Below, in pieces: positions 7,547 through 15,697 of a stretch of 64,000 nt of DNA. The DNA comes from Spirosoma oryzae (lineage in GTDB: Bacteria > Bacteroidota > Bacteroidia > Cytophagales > Spirosomataceae): the NCBI RefSeq assembly GCF_003002825.1, contig NZ_PVTE01000024.1, positions 1 through 64,000 of the forward strand, written 5' to 3'. A program made the translations under genes and the position numbers. The notes under the pieces are model-generated. The model was not told the DNA's origin, ran no database searches, and saw nothing but the letters and a program-made list of their open reading frames with translations. The number at the start of each line of letters is the position of its first letter. Within the stretch, counting starts at the first letter, position 1.

Positions 7547-10500
7547 ATGAAAAGCCTTATCGACAGCACCAATAAGCTGAATACCACCTGCTCCTGCGAC
7601 GATCCTATCGAGTGTCTGCGGCATATGTTCTGCGACCTGGTCCAGAAAAACCGGGTAGAGCATCAGGGTCAGTGCCCCGCCCGACGGCCCGTTTTTCTGC
7701 GTACGCACGGCATTGTCGAGGGGACGTTTACTATTCTGGAGGCCATCCCGGCTGTACTGAAAGCGGGCCTGTTCGCCACGCCGGGCACCCACCCGGTTTA
7801 CATCCGGTATTCGTCGGATCTGAACGATGGGCGACCCGACTGGCTCAGCACGATCGGCATCGGTATCAAAGTGTTTGACGTATCGGGCGACAAGTTCGTC
7901 TCGGATAATGGAGCCAACACAGCTGATTTTCTGCTGCAAAACGTGCCGTTTTTTTTCGTGGATACGGCCCGTGACATGTGTAACTTCACCAAAGCCGCCC
8001 TCGAGGGCTGGGATGACGACTGGATTCAGCAGCATGCGCCGGGTACCACGGCCCTGCTGAACAACATGGAAAAACAAACCCATTCGGTGTTTGAAACGCC
8101 TTTGTGGAGCGTAGTGCCCTTTCAGCTGGGTGAAAGCCACTACGGCAAATACATACTGCGGCCCGGCGTATCTACGTTTGCCGCTGAAGTCGATAGCAAC
8201 GATCCCGATTTTTTGGGTAAGGATCTGGCCGGGCGTATGGCCGCCGGCCGCGCTACCCTGGACTTTTACGTTCAACTGCGGCCTGATGCCGCCGACGTTG
8301 GCGAAGCATATGTCGACACCCATTTCCCGCTTGACCGGGCCACGGTTACGTGGGACGAACGGGTAGCGGTCCCTATCAAAGTCGCCACGATTGAACTTCC
8401 TCAGCAGGACATCACGGCAGCGGACCGAACGATTTATGGCGACTGGCTTTCGTTCAATATCGGCCGGGTACCCCTGGCCAACAAACCAGTGGGCAGTATT
8501 GCTGAAGCACGGATCAGTGTGTACCAGACCAGCGCCAATTACCGCCGGGCAAAAAACGACCAGCCGGTCACGGAGCCGACTGCACCGGGGGAACCGGTCA
8601 TCAGAAACCCCGTATGCCCTTTTCCACACCAGAAACCGACGGGTGAGCAACCTAAAGCACTCACCGACGAGCAGATCAGGCGCATCACTCATGTTCGGAT
8701 TCATCCGGGTATTGGCGTGGCCAGGGTAGGCAACAGCGCCAGCGACTATTACATTGGCCCTGAGGTATTCAGACCGGCCCCCACGGCGTTCGGCAGCACC
8801 CGCGATGCGGGCGGGGCCATCAAACGGCAGGCGGCCCGCTTCCGCATCTATGGCTACGATAAAGACGGTGATGTCGTGGCCGAAGTGCAACAGGCCGATA
8901 ACACGACGATTCAGTGGACGGTCCATCTGGCCAATAAGAAAGCGGCCTGGTACCAGTTCAACGCGGCAATGGATATACCGGCTACGGTAAGCCTACAGGT
9001 GCCCCTCCGCAATGCGGGCGTGACGGGTGGCGACCGGCGTGCGCTGGCCATCGACACCGGCAGAAAAACAATTATGGGCCTGAACATGCACGACGACAGC
9101 TACGTATTGTCGGGGACGTTCCAGGGAACGGACGTCACCCTCGGTGAACTACGCACCGACGCCGTGGGTCGACTGGTGGTACTGCCCGGTTTCGGCGTAT
9201 CGGCCAGCCCCGCTGGGCGGCCCATTTATCAGCCCAGCAACCCTGACAGTTTCAATAACGCCGATGGCTGGTACGACGATATTGCCGATGGCCCGGTGCA
9301 GGCCAAAGTTACCATTGGTGCTCTCGATTTCGTGGCCGACCCGGCATGGGTGGTTTCGGCCCCACCTAACTTTGCCCCGGACCTGATCGGGTGGCGCACG
9401 ATGGACGACCTGCTACAAAGCGTTTACATGCAATGTGGCCTGCTAAGCGTGCCCCAGCGGATCTCCTTCACAGAGCATGTCCGGCCCATCCTCGAACGGC
9501 TCAGCGAGATGCAATGGGTCAACAAAGGCTATCTGGCCATGTTCGGAGCAGGCGCGCCCCTCAACTTCACCGACCCGGCGCTGCTCCGCAAGCTGGCAAC
9601 CGTACCGGCCGATACGAACCTGTACCCGGACCCGTACCTTGAGCTGCGCCGAACCATTTACAACAGCTTCCGGCCAACAAACACCCAGACCGTAGAAGCC
9701 GCTGCCTGGCCCTGGAACTACAGCGACGCCTACGGGTATACCAACCCCGACCCGCTGGCGGCTCCTTCGCCACTCACCTACATGCAGTTGCCGCCTTTCT
9801 ATAACTATGTGCTGACCAACTGGGTGAATGGCCTGTTCATCAACGATTACGATCCGGCGGAACAGCCACCACAGACGATAGCCGACGTTGACCTGCAAAA
9901 ACAGCCCGATACGCTTGACCGGGCGGCCATGCGCTTCTGTCTGGCGGATGCCTTCCACCCGGGCGCTGAACTGACCTGGCCCATGCGTAACCCGTCTATG
10001 TACCGGGCCCCCTACCGAATCAGGTTGTGCGAAGAAGGGCTCAGTGAACCGACCTACGGAGCCATGCTGACCAACAGCGACGTGTTGGCCATCAACGGCC
10101 CCCTGTATGGCCAGCGGCCCGGCACGCTGACCCGCTGGATGGCCCTTCCCTGGCAGGGTGACACGGCCTATTGCCGATCGGGCTACGAATTCGAATACGA
10201 CCCCTACGTACCGACGTTTTGGCCGGCCCGGGTACCCAACCAAGTGCTGACGGAGGTCGATTACCACACGCTCTGCGACCTCACCCAGCCGCTTGATATC
10301 CGGCTGGCAGCTTTCCAGAACCGGCCGGGCTGGCTAAGGCAGTTACCATCTGCAAGCCCGGCACCGGAGCAGATGCTGTACATGGTAGCCCACTTCGGCG
10401 AAATGGGTATTCTGGAAGCCAAACCCCGCCCCGATGACCTGGACTGGTTACCGGCCGTTATCTACGTGGAGAACCTGACTAACGTCAAGAAGGCGGAACT

Positions 10501-10633
10501 GGCAAAAGACTATCAGCGCTTCCAAAAAGCGTTTGGGCAGCTTGGGTTGTATGACCGCAAACTGGCCGAAGCGGGCTGGATCAGCGAAGAACAGCGGAAC
10601 GAGTTCGACACGATCAAGCGCCGAGGCTTATGA
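7547..10633 (+). CDS. Catalase-like domain fused to a LodA/GoxA-type quinoprotein amino-acid oxidase
   Basis: The product is 1028 residues with two parts. Residues about 45-345 resemble heme catalase-like proteins of the y4iL/SrpA type: FLRTHGIVEGTF (His54 in the distal-His position), HPVYIRYSSDL, GIGIKVFDVSGDKF and QNVPFFFV. From about residue 379 the protein is a LodA/GoxA oxidase: THVRIHPGIGVARVGNS, then STRDAGGAIKRQAARFRIYG, and FHPGAELTWPMR (Trp811). LodA-family enzymes oxidise amino acids to an aldehyde or keto acid with release of NH3 and H2O2, using a cysteine tryptophylquinone made within the protein. I cannot assign the partner Cys by eye; candidates include QCGLLS and RFCLADAF. The catalase-like part may remove the H2O2 formed. 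The gene overlaps the LodB-like gene by four bases (ATGA), as expected for the maturation partner. No signal peptide is seen. Confidence 0.75.
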   Translation: MKSLIDSTNKLNTTCSCDDPIECLRHMFCDLVQKNRVEHQGQCPARRPVFLRTHGIVEGTFTILEAIPAVLKAGLFATPGTHPVYIRYSSDLNDGRPDWLSTIGIGIKVFDVSGDKFVSDNGANTADFLLQNVPFFFVDTARDMCNFTKAALEGWDDDWIQQHAPGTTALLNNMEKQTHSVFETPLWSVVPFQLGESHYGKYILRPGVSTFAAEVDSNDPDFLGKDLAGRMAAGRATLDFYVQLRPDAADVGEAYVDTHFPLDRATVTWDERVAVPIKVATIELPQQDITAADRTIYGDWLSFNIGRVPLANKPVGSIAEARISVYQTSANYRRAKNDQPVTEPTAPGEPVIRNPVCPFPHQKPTGEQPKALTDEQIRRITHVRIHPGIGVARVGNSASDYYIGPEVFRPAPTAFGSTRDAGGAIKRQAARFRIYGYDKDGDVVAEVQQADNTTIQWTVHLANKKAAWYQFNAAMDIPATVSLQVPLRNAGVTGGDRRALAIDTGRKTIMGLNMHDDSYVLSGTFQGTDVTLGELRTDAVGRLVVLPGFGVSASPAGRPIYQPSNPDSFNNADGWYDDIADGPVQAKVTIGALDFVADPAWVVSAPPNFAPDLIGWRTMDDLLQSVYMQCGLLSVPQRISFTEHVRPILERLSEMQWVNKGYLAMFGAGAPLNFTDPALLRKLATVPADTNLYPDPYLELRRTIYNSFRPTNTQTVEAAAWPWNYSDAYGYTNPDPLAAPSPLTYMQLPPFYNYVLTNWVNGLFINDYDPAEQPPQTIADVDLQKQPDTLDRAAMRFCLADAFHPGAELTWPMRNPSMYRAPYRIRLCEEGLSEPTYGAMLTNSDVLAINGPLYGQRPGTLTRWMALPWQGDTAYCRSGYEFEYDPYVPTFWPARVPNQVLTEVDYHTLCDLTQPLDIRLAAFQNRPGWLRQLPSASPAPEQMLYMVAHFGEMGILEAKPRPDDLDWLPAVIYVENLTNVKKAELAKDYQRFQKAFGQLGLYDRKLAEAGWISEEQRNEFDTIKRRGL

Positions 10634-11772
10634 GCGGCCCGGCGGCCTACCACGATGTCGTGGTTGCCGGGGCAGGCCCGGCGGGCTGCGCAGCGGCTAT
10701 CGTGCTAAAGCAGGCGGGGCACAACGTTTGCCTGGTCGATCAGGCGAGCAGGCTGGTGCGTAAGGTCGGCGAATCGGTACCCGGGGCGATCATTCGCCTG
10801 CTGAATCGTCTGGGTATTCTGGGTATAGATACGCTTCTGTCGCCCGAGGATCACAAACGGTGCGTGGCCAATGCGTCCGCCTGGGGCAGCGATCAGTGGG
10901 TCTATCAGGATGCACTGCGTAATCCGGAGGGCGGGGGCTGGCATATCAATCGTGCCCGTTTCGATGCAGCTCTGCGCCAACGGGCCATCCTGGCCGGCAT
11001 TCCGCTGTATGCAGCCCGGGTTGGGCCGTTGGAGCGATCACCGACCCGGGATCTGTCCCAGCCGGGCTATCTACTTCACCTGAAAGGCCAGTCAGGGGAG
11101 CTGATTCCACCCATTCAGACCCCCTGGCTGATCGATGCCACCGGGCGTAAAGCCCAGATCGGCCGGCAGCACCGGCTCCCAAGATACCGCCTGACGAACC
11201 AGATGGCCGCCGTATATTGGATTGATAGTGGCGAACCCGACCGTGACCATATGACCCGCCTGAAATCGACCGTTGAGGGGTGGTGGTACACCGCCCTATT
11301 ACCCGATACCAGCCGCATTATCAGCTTTCAGGGTTTACCCGCCACTAGTGGCAAACTCATTCGGAGCCCAGCGGCTTTTGTGACCCAGTTCAACGCGACT
11401 GCGATTCTACCCAATCCAATAAGCCTTCATTCAGTTATTGCTTGTACAGCAAGCGACGCGGGCCTGATTCGCATGCCGACGGTAGCGATCCCAGGTTTAG
11501 TCTGCGTGGGCGATGCTGCCTTGTCACTTGACCCCTTGTCAGCGCAAGGTATTTTCTTTGCGCTCTACAGTGGCATCAAAGGGGCTGAAGCCATCTCAAT
11601 AGGTTTGACTGATCCACTTCTAACAACCAGTGCGTTACAAGCCTACCAGCATTGTGTTGATCAGGTCTTTACCGCTAATCAACAACTCAGAAATCATTTC
11701 TACTTAAACGAACATAGGTTTACGGCTGCCAGCTACTGGCGGCAGCAGGTGTTATCGGTAATTTTAGCGTAA
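10630..11772 (+). CDS. LodB-like FAD-dependent oxidoreductase
   Basis: The product is 380 residues. It has an N-terminal dinucleotide-binding motif VVVAGAGPAGCAAAIVL (residues about 10-26), a GESVPG motif as in tryptophan-halogenase and geranylgeranyl-reductase-type flavoproteins, DATGRKAQIGR in the middle, and CVGDAALSLDPLSAQGI, the second FAD contact. LodB proteins are needed to form the tryptophylquinone cofactor of the adjacent LodA, and the ATGA overlap with the oxidase gene supports that role. The last ~60 residues have lower GC than the rest. Start codon: ATG at 10630. A halogenase role is unlikely given the neighbour, but cannot be excluded by sequence alone. Confidence 0.75.
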   Translation: MSGPAAYHDVVVAGAGPAGCAAAIVLKQAGHNVCLVDQASRLVRKVGESVPGAIIRLLNRLGILGIDTLLSPEDHKRCVANASAWGSDQWVYQDALRNPEGGGWHINRARFDAALRQRAILAGIPLYAARVGPLERSPTRDLSQPGYLLHLKGQSGELIPPIQTPWLIDATGRKAQIGRQHRLPRYRLTNQMAAVYWIDSGEPDRDHMTRLKSTVEGWWYTALLPDTSRIISFQGLPATSGKLIRSPAAFVTQFNATAILPNPISLHSVIACTASDAGLIRMPTVAIPGLVCVGDAALSLDPLSAQGIFFALYSGIKGAEAISIGLTDPLLTTSALQAYQHCVDQVFTANQQLRNHFYLNEHRFTAASYWRQQVLSVILA

Positions 11773-11810
11773 ACGGTAAAATTAGTACAGCACTTTTGTC
11801 AGTCCATCAC

Positions 11811-12374
11811 TATGACACCTACCTATTTTCATTACCAGACCAGTCTGCTGCTGACGGTATTGCTCGGTTGTAGGCGATTCTAAACCCCCACCGCTGCCGA
11901 AAACCCCTGTGCGCTGCCTAGGGGGCGTTGTCTACCGGCAGTTCATCGGCCGACGGGTCCTACCGATCGATGTGCTGTTTCGGGCCGCCCACCCCTGGGT
12001 CAACGAGCAGCCCAGCGACTACATGCTGGAAGCCGAGAAACCGCTTTTCAGACAGACCCGGCTCTTTCCCGGCCTGATACCCGAGCCGCGTTGCCCCCGA
12101 TGGGGTGGCTCACTCATTGATACCCTACGCCCAGTTTTATAGTTCCGTCGATGCCGAGCCCGACACGCCCAATGTGTTTTTTTCATCCTATCAGGTCATA
12201 CGGGTTGGCCGGACGACGATCAATTCGGTCGATCTGATCCGGGAATTACGCGATACGGTACTCGCGCAGGCTGTCGATCGGGAAAGCCGCCAGCTGATTC
12301 AGTCACTAGGTGATCTGCTGCGGCTGCGCAATCAGCCTATTGATGATGGCGGCTATGGGGCCGAGATCGATTGA
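11811..12374 (+). pseudogene. Lipoprotein gene broken by two frameshifts
   Basis: The ATG at 11811 gives a lipoprotein signal (SLLLTVLLGC) that stops almost at once. Dropping the A at 11872 restores LGCGDSKPPPLPKTPVRC, a normal lipoprotein start, and the frame then runs through IGRRVLPIDVLFRAAHPW to SLIDT. A second shift at about 12110-12125 continues as YAQFYSSVDAEPDTPNVFF to GGYGAEID at 12374. Two independent small genes are possible, but the restored lipobox argues for a single gene of about 185 residues. The family is not recognised. It precedes the exonuclease-like gene by 53 bases, so the two may have been co-transcribed. Confidence 0.5.
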
Positions 12375-12427
12375 GCGTATGCCGTATATTTGTTAAGGCT
12401 GTAGCCGACTTAATAACCCAGCGTCGG

Positions 12428-13591
12428 ATGGATACACTCTTTTTCGATATTGTAACCAGTGTGCCCCGCACCACCCTGAGCCGCATGCAGGGCCAGCGCC
12501 ACTACCCCGCCCGGCTCCTGCAGGTGGCCCTGATCAATCAGGCCGGTGAACTGCTTTACAAAAGCTACGTCCAGCCCGCTGAACTCGACTGGGAGGAAAC
12601 CTCGGATGGTACCTACCTGAGCGTGTCTGATTTCAAGCGCAAACGCTATCCTACCCAGCAGCAGGTCATCGAGCAGCTACGGCCGCTGCTACAGACGTGG
12701 GAAGTGGTCGTATATGGTCTAAGCGAAAAATGGGAATTCGTTCACCCTTTTATCCACCCGATCCGCCAGAAGTGGTGCTCCCGGAAGCTACCGGCTAACC
12801 TGGGTCGGTGGGGGGATTCCCGGCCGCCGACCCAGCCAACCTTCAGTCAGGAACTGGGGGAGATCCTGTTCACGCCCCACGACAGTGCCGATACGGGTAA
12901 GCGCGATGCCGAATCGGTGGCGATGGGTAGCCGGGCCCTGTGGCGGTATCGGACCGACCCGACCTACCGGGCCGAAGTGGAAGCCCGGCGGGAGTACTAC
13001 CGGATCAATCCCATCGTTGAAAAAATCATTTACCAGGAACGATTACCCCAATACGAGCAACGTAGCCGGGTGTACCAGCAGTTGGAAGCCCGTATTTTCG
13101 ACGCGGCCCATATCATCCTGCCGGATCGCGAGCGGGAACGGGAGGGCAAAGCCAGCGCCAGTACCTTTTGCTGTGCCCTGACGGGGTATTCGCTGTATGA
13201 GTGGGAAACATACGGCACGTGGCTGGCTGCCCCGGTTGTTACATCGCCTTACCCGACGCATCTGGTGGCCGACTACAAGATCAAGCGGATGGGGGCCATG
13301 CAGCCGACAGCCCGGCTGGATAACCGCCGGCCGGATAACCGGCAGTATCACGGGGGTGGCTCACGCTACACGTTTCTGTTCGATCTGTCGAACTACCAGC
13401 TGGGTGTAGACTACGTGCCCATTGTCGACTATCCACCGGGGGGGATGTATTCGATTTCAGCATTGAAGAAGCAGTTCCGGCTCAAGGAGGCCCAGGTGAA
13501 CGGTCTGTTGCCGGCCGCTCATACCCACGGTTTGTGGGGCGAGTATTTTCTGTATCGATGGCCGGTCGAGGAAAGCACTCACCGGGATTGA
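12428..13591 (+). CDS. Hypothetical protein with a 3'-5' exonuclease-like N-terminus
   Basis: The product is 387 residues from the ATG at 12428. A TTG at 12371 would extend it, but the protein-like sequence begins MDTLFFDIVTSVP. The first ~100 residues resemble a DnaQ-type exonuclease fold (LFFDIVTSVP, then PARLLQVALINQAGELLYKSYVQP). However, the usual D-x-E is D-x-V here (FDIVT), so nuclease activity is doubtful. The rest contains RYRTDPTYRAEVEARREYY, an acidic/arginine-rich helix DREREREGKAS near residue 235, and a C-terminal SALKKQFRLKEAQVNGLL segment. No signal peptide or membrane segment is visible. It follows a broken lipoprotein gene. The function is unknown. Confidence 0.5.
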   Translation: MDTLFFDIVTSVPRTTLSRMQGQRHYPARLLQVALINQAGELLYKSYVQPAELDWEETSDGTYLSVSDFKRKRYPTQQQVIEQLRPLLQTWEVVVYGLSEKWEFVHPFIHPIRQKWCSRKLPANLGRWGDSRPPTQPTFSQELGEILFTPHDSADTGKRDAESVAMGSRALWRYRTDPTYRAEVEARREYYRINPIVEKIIYQERLPQYEQRSRVYQQLEARIFDAAHIILPDREREREGKASASTFCCALTGYSLYEWETYGTWLAAPVVTSPYPTHLVADYKIKRMGAMQPTARLDNRRPDNRQYHGGGSRYTFLFDLSNYQLGVDYVPIVDYPPGGMYSISALKKQFRLKEAQVNGLLPAAHTHGLWGEYFLYRWPVEESTHRD

Positions 13592-13825
13592 CCTTGACTG
13601 GCTTGCCCGTTTCGTCGTATTGCTACCCCACAACTCGCTGCCAGGTTTATGAACTATCTCCGCTACGTGATGTTTACGCTGGTCCTTGTCTGGTCGGAAA
13701 GGGATATTTCTTACAAATGAACGAAAGTTATCGGTTTCAAACGAAATTAATAGTTAGAAGCGACTAATTATATGTCTCTTTTGGGGAGCATTGTTTGAGA
13801 CGATTAATCTAGCGCCTTTATTGAT
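13592..13825. other. Short intergenic gap before the IS5-type element
   Basis: About 230 bases separate the hypothetical gene from the IS. A 78-codon ORF (13534-13767) overlaps the gene end in another frame and has no protein-like features. Nothing else was seen. Confidence 0.4.
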
Positions 13826-14752
13826 GAAGCTGTTTAGGACTTAGCCGTTATGGCTTTTTATCGTTCAATCTTACGCAGAAACAGCACGACAAAGGCCAAC
13901 CAGTGGAATGATACCCAGATCTCCACGCAGCTTTCGTAACGCACCAGTAAGGTCTTGAAGCTGTCCAGCCAACTAGTAGCCTGCTCAATCACACTGCGCC
14001 GTTTGTACCACTCCTCATCAAAGTAAGGTAACCTCGAAGCTGAGCTAAGACCACAATGGCGATTCAGTGCAATGTTGGTTTCAAGCTGCCGGTGTTGGCA
14101 AGCCAGCCGCAGCTGTTGACTGTTAAAACCGCTATCGGCGTTGAGAAACAGGTCACTTAGGCTTAGTTCCGCTTCCTCCAGCAACACACAGAGCTGCTCA
14201 AAGAGGGCTTCAATCCCCAATAGGTCATGGTGATTGCCGGCCTGAGGGCAGCACAGGCTAGCATCCCCCCCTGGTTGTCAGCCATAAACAGGGTGTTGGT
14301 GGTAGGAGCCGCTTTGCGGCCCTGATAACCAACGGCCTCTCCACCGTTTTTGGCCGGTGTATGCGAACCGTCTAACTGAATGCTAGAGCAGTTCAAAAAT
14401 TGTTTGTTGAGTCGGCGTACATTGAGCCAGACGCGTCGCCAGGACCCATCTTTGCGCCACTCGTTGAAATGAAAGGACACACCTTGCCAAGTCAATGGTT
14501 GGTCATCAAAAAACTGTTTAACCGGTAGCTGCCGCCATTGGCAACCGGTTTTGCGCTTGTAAAGGCTGGCAGCCAGCCGGTCAGTCATAGCTACTTTTAG
14601 TGGTTTTCCCCGCTTGCCCAGGGTCAAATGTGGCAGAATCTAACGCTGGATGGTAGTTTTGTCTAAGACTTCCAAGAAGTAGGCTGATTTGAGTGTCGCA
14701 GCCCAAATGCCGCCCTTCAGCGGAAGTCTTTTTCATTAGCCTAAACAGCTTC
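13826..14752 (-). mobile_element. IS5-family element of about 927 bp, inactive
   Basis: The terminal inverted repeats are GAAGCTGTTTAGG at 13826-13838 and its exact reverse complement at 14740-14752. Between them lies one transposase gene on the minus strand, split and with an early stop. The size fits the IS427-like branch of the IS5 family. No clear target duplication could be read at the flanks. It lies just after the kduD stop, at the end of the uronate operon. Confidence 0.75.
13858..14649 (-). pseudogene. IS5-family transposase, frameshifted
   Basis: The N-terminal frame reads ILPHLTLGKRGK, then KTGCQWRQLPVKQFF, LTWQGVSFHFNEWRKDGSW, SIQLDGSHTPAKNGGE (first Asp) and NTLFMADNQGG. The frame shifts near 14235, and the C-terminal part continues AGNHHDLLGIEALFEQL, LFLNADSGF (second Asp), RRSVIEQATSWLDSF (Glu) and RYES. 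A TAG at about 14660 sits where the true N-terminus would begin. Some IS5 elements use programmed frameshifting, but I see no obvious slippery run, and the early stop argues for decay. Confidence 0.7.
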
Positions 14753-14824
14753 TTAGTCAAATTCACGTAATCAAGCAGACACGGTTCATTTAAACTGCTT
14801 GATTGCGTGATTGAGCACCATTGG

Positions 14825-15592
14825 TCAACGGGCCATCCAGCCACCATCCACGGTTAGAATTGTACCATTGACGTAAGCGCCAGCTTCGGAAGTCAGAAAA
14901 ACGACGGGGCCTTTAAAATCATTGGGTTCGCCCCAGCGGTTGGCAGGAATACGATCAAGAATAGCCTTTGATCGATCAGGGTCTGCCCGTAACGCTTCCG
15001 TATTGTTGGTCGCAATGTAGCCGGGTGCAATACCGTTTACATTAACGCCTTTTGAAGCCCACTCATTGGCAAATGCTTTGACCAGACCCGCCACCGCGCT
15101 TTTGCTGGCGGTATAGCCGGGTACGTTGATGCCCCCCTGGAAACTCAGCAACGAACAGGTAAACACAATTTTTCCACTTCCTCGGGCGATCATGTCCTTC
15201 CCAAACTCACGGGTTAGCAGAAACTGGGCGTCGAGGTTTACGGAGATTACTTTATCCCACCAGTCATCAGGGTGTTCAGCGACGGGCTTACGCAGAATCA
15301 TCCCGGCGTTATTGATCAGAATGTCGATGGTATGCGCGGCTTTGACGTCGGTTACGAACTGATAGAGTGTATCGCGGTCCGACAGGTCGACAACGTATCC
15401 TGTAAATTGACGGCCTAAACCGGTGATGGCCTGCTGCGTATCACCATTCAGGATGGTTTCAGCATTGGACGCGCCGACAATATCGGCCCCGGCTTCAGCG
15501 AGTGCAATGGCCATAGCTTGCCCTAATCCGGTGTCGCTGCCGGTTACCAGAGCCGTTTTGCCGGCCAGACTAAATTGATCTAAAATACGCAT
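14825..15592 (-). CDS. kduD: 2-dehydro-3-deoxy-D-gluconate 5-dehydrogenase
   Basis: This is a 255-residue short-chain dehydrogenase that reduces 5-keto-4-deoxyuronate isomer (DKII) to 2-keto-3-deoxygluconate with NAD(P)H. It shows TGSDTGLGQ (cofactor binding, residues 17-25), NNAGM near 94-98, Ser147 in the FTCSLLSFQGG segment typical of KduD, and Y160-T-A-S-K164. The length matches the family. It is the last gene of the uronate operon, separated from the ExuT-like transporter by about 105 bases, and is followed by the dead IS5 element. The kduI partner is in the same operon, which supports the assignment over a generic SDR. Confidence 0.88.
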   Translation of the reverse strand: MRILDQFSLAGKTALVTGSDTGLGQAMAIALAEAGADIVGASNAETILNGDTQQAITGLGRQFTGYVVDLSDRDTLYQFVTDVKAAHTIDILINNAGMILRKPVAEHPDDWWDKVISVNLDAQFLLTREFGKDMIARGSGKIVFTCSLLSFQGGINVPGYTASKSAVAGLVKAFANEWASKGVNVNGIAPGYIATNNTEALRADPDRSKAILDRIPANRWGEPNDFKGPVVFLTSEAGAYVNGTILTVDGGWMAR

Positions 15593-15697
15593 TGGGGTAT
15601 GGTTAATAACGTCTTGGTGAATGGTGAAATCTGTTGCTTTTTAGTCGGTGCCATGCGCTTGGCGAGACCGGTGGGGCTTATGGTTACTCTTTTACCG

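Noticed and set aside
7505-8926. A 473-codon ORF antisense to the catalase-LodA gene
   Set aside because: It is the reverse-frame shadow of a GC-rich gene; its sequence has no domain-like pattern, while the plus-strand frame shows clear catalase-like and LodA motifs.
10630-10650. GCGGCCCGGCGGCC at the LodB start as a repeat copy
   Set aside because: It matches only part of the 17-mer and is explained by codons for MSGPAAY in a GC-rich gene.
11909-12142. A 77-codon ORF as an independent gene
   Set aside because: Its frame joins upstream to a lipoprotein signal by removal of one base and downstream by a second shift, so it is better read as the middle of one broken gene.
14163-14235. Programmed frameshift in the IS5-type transposase
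   Set aside because: No slippery A or T run is visible at the shift, and an early TAG already breaks the gene.
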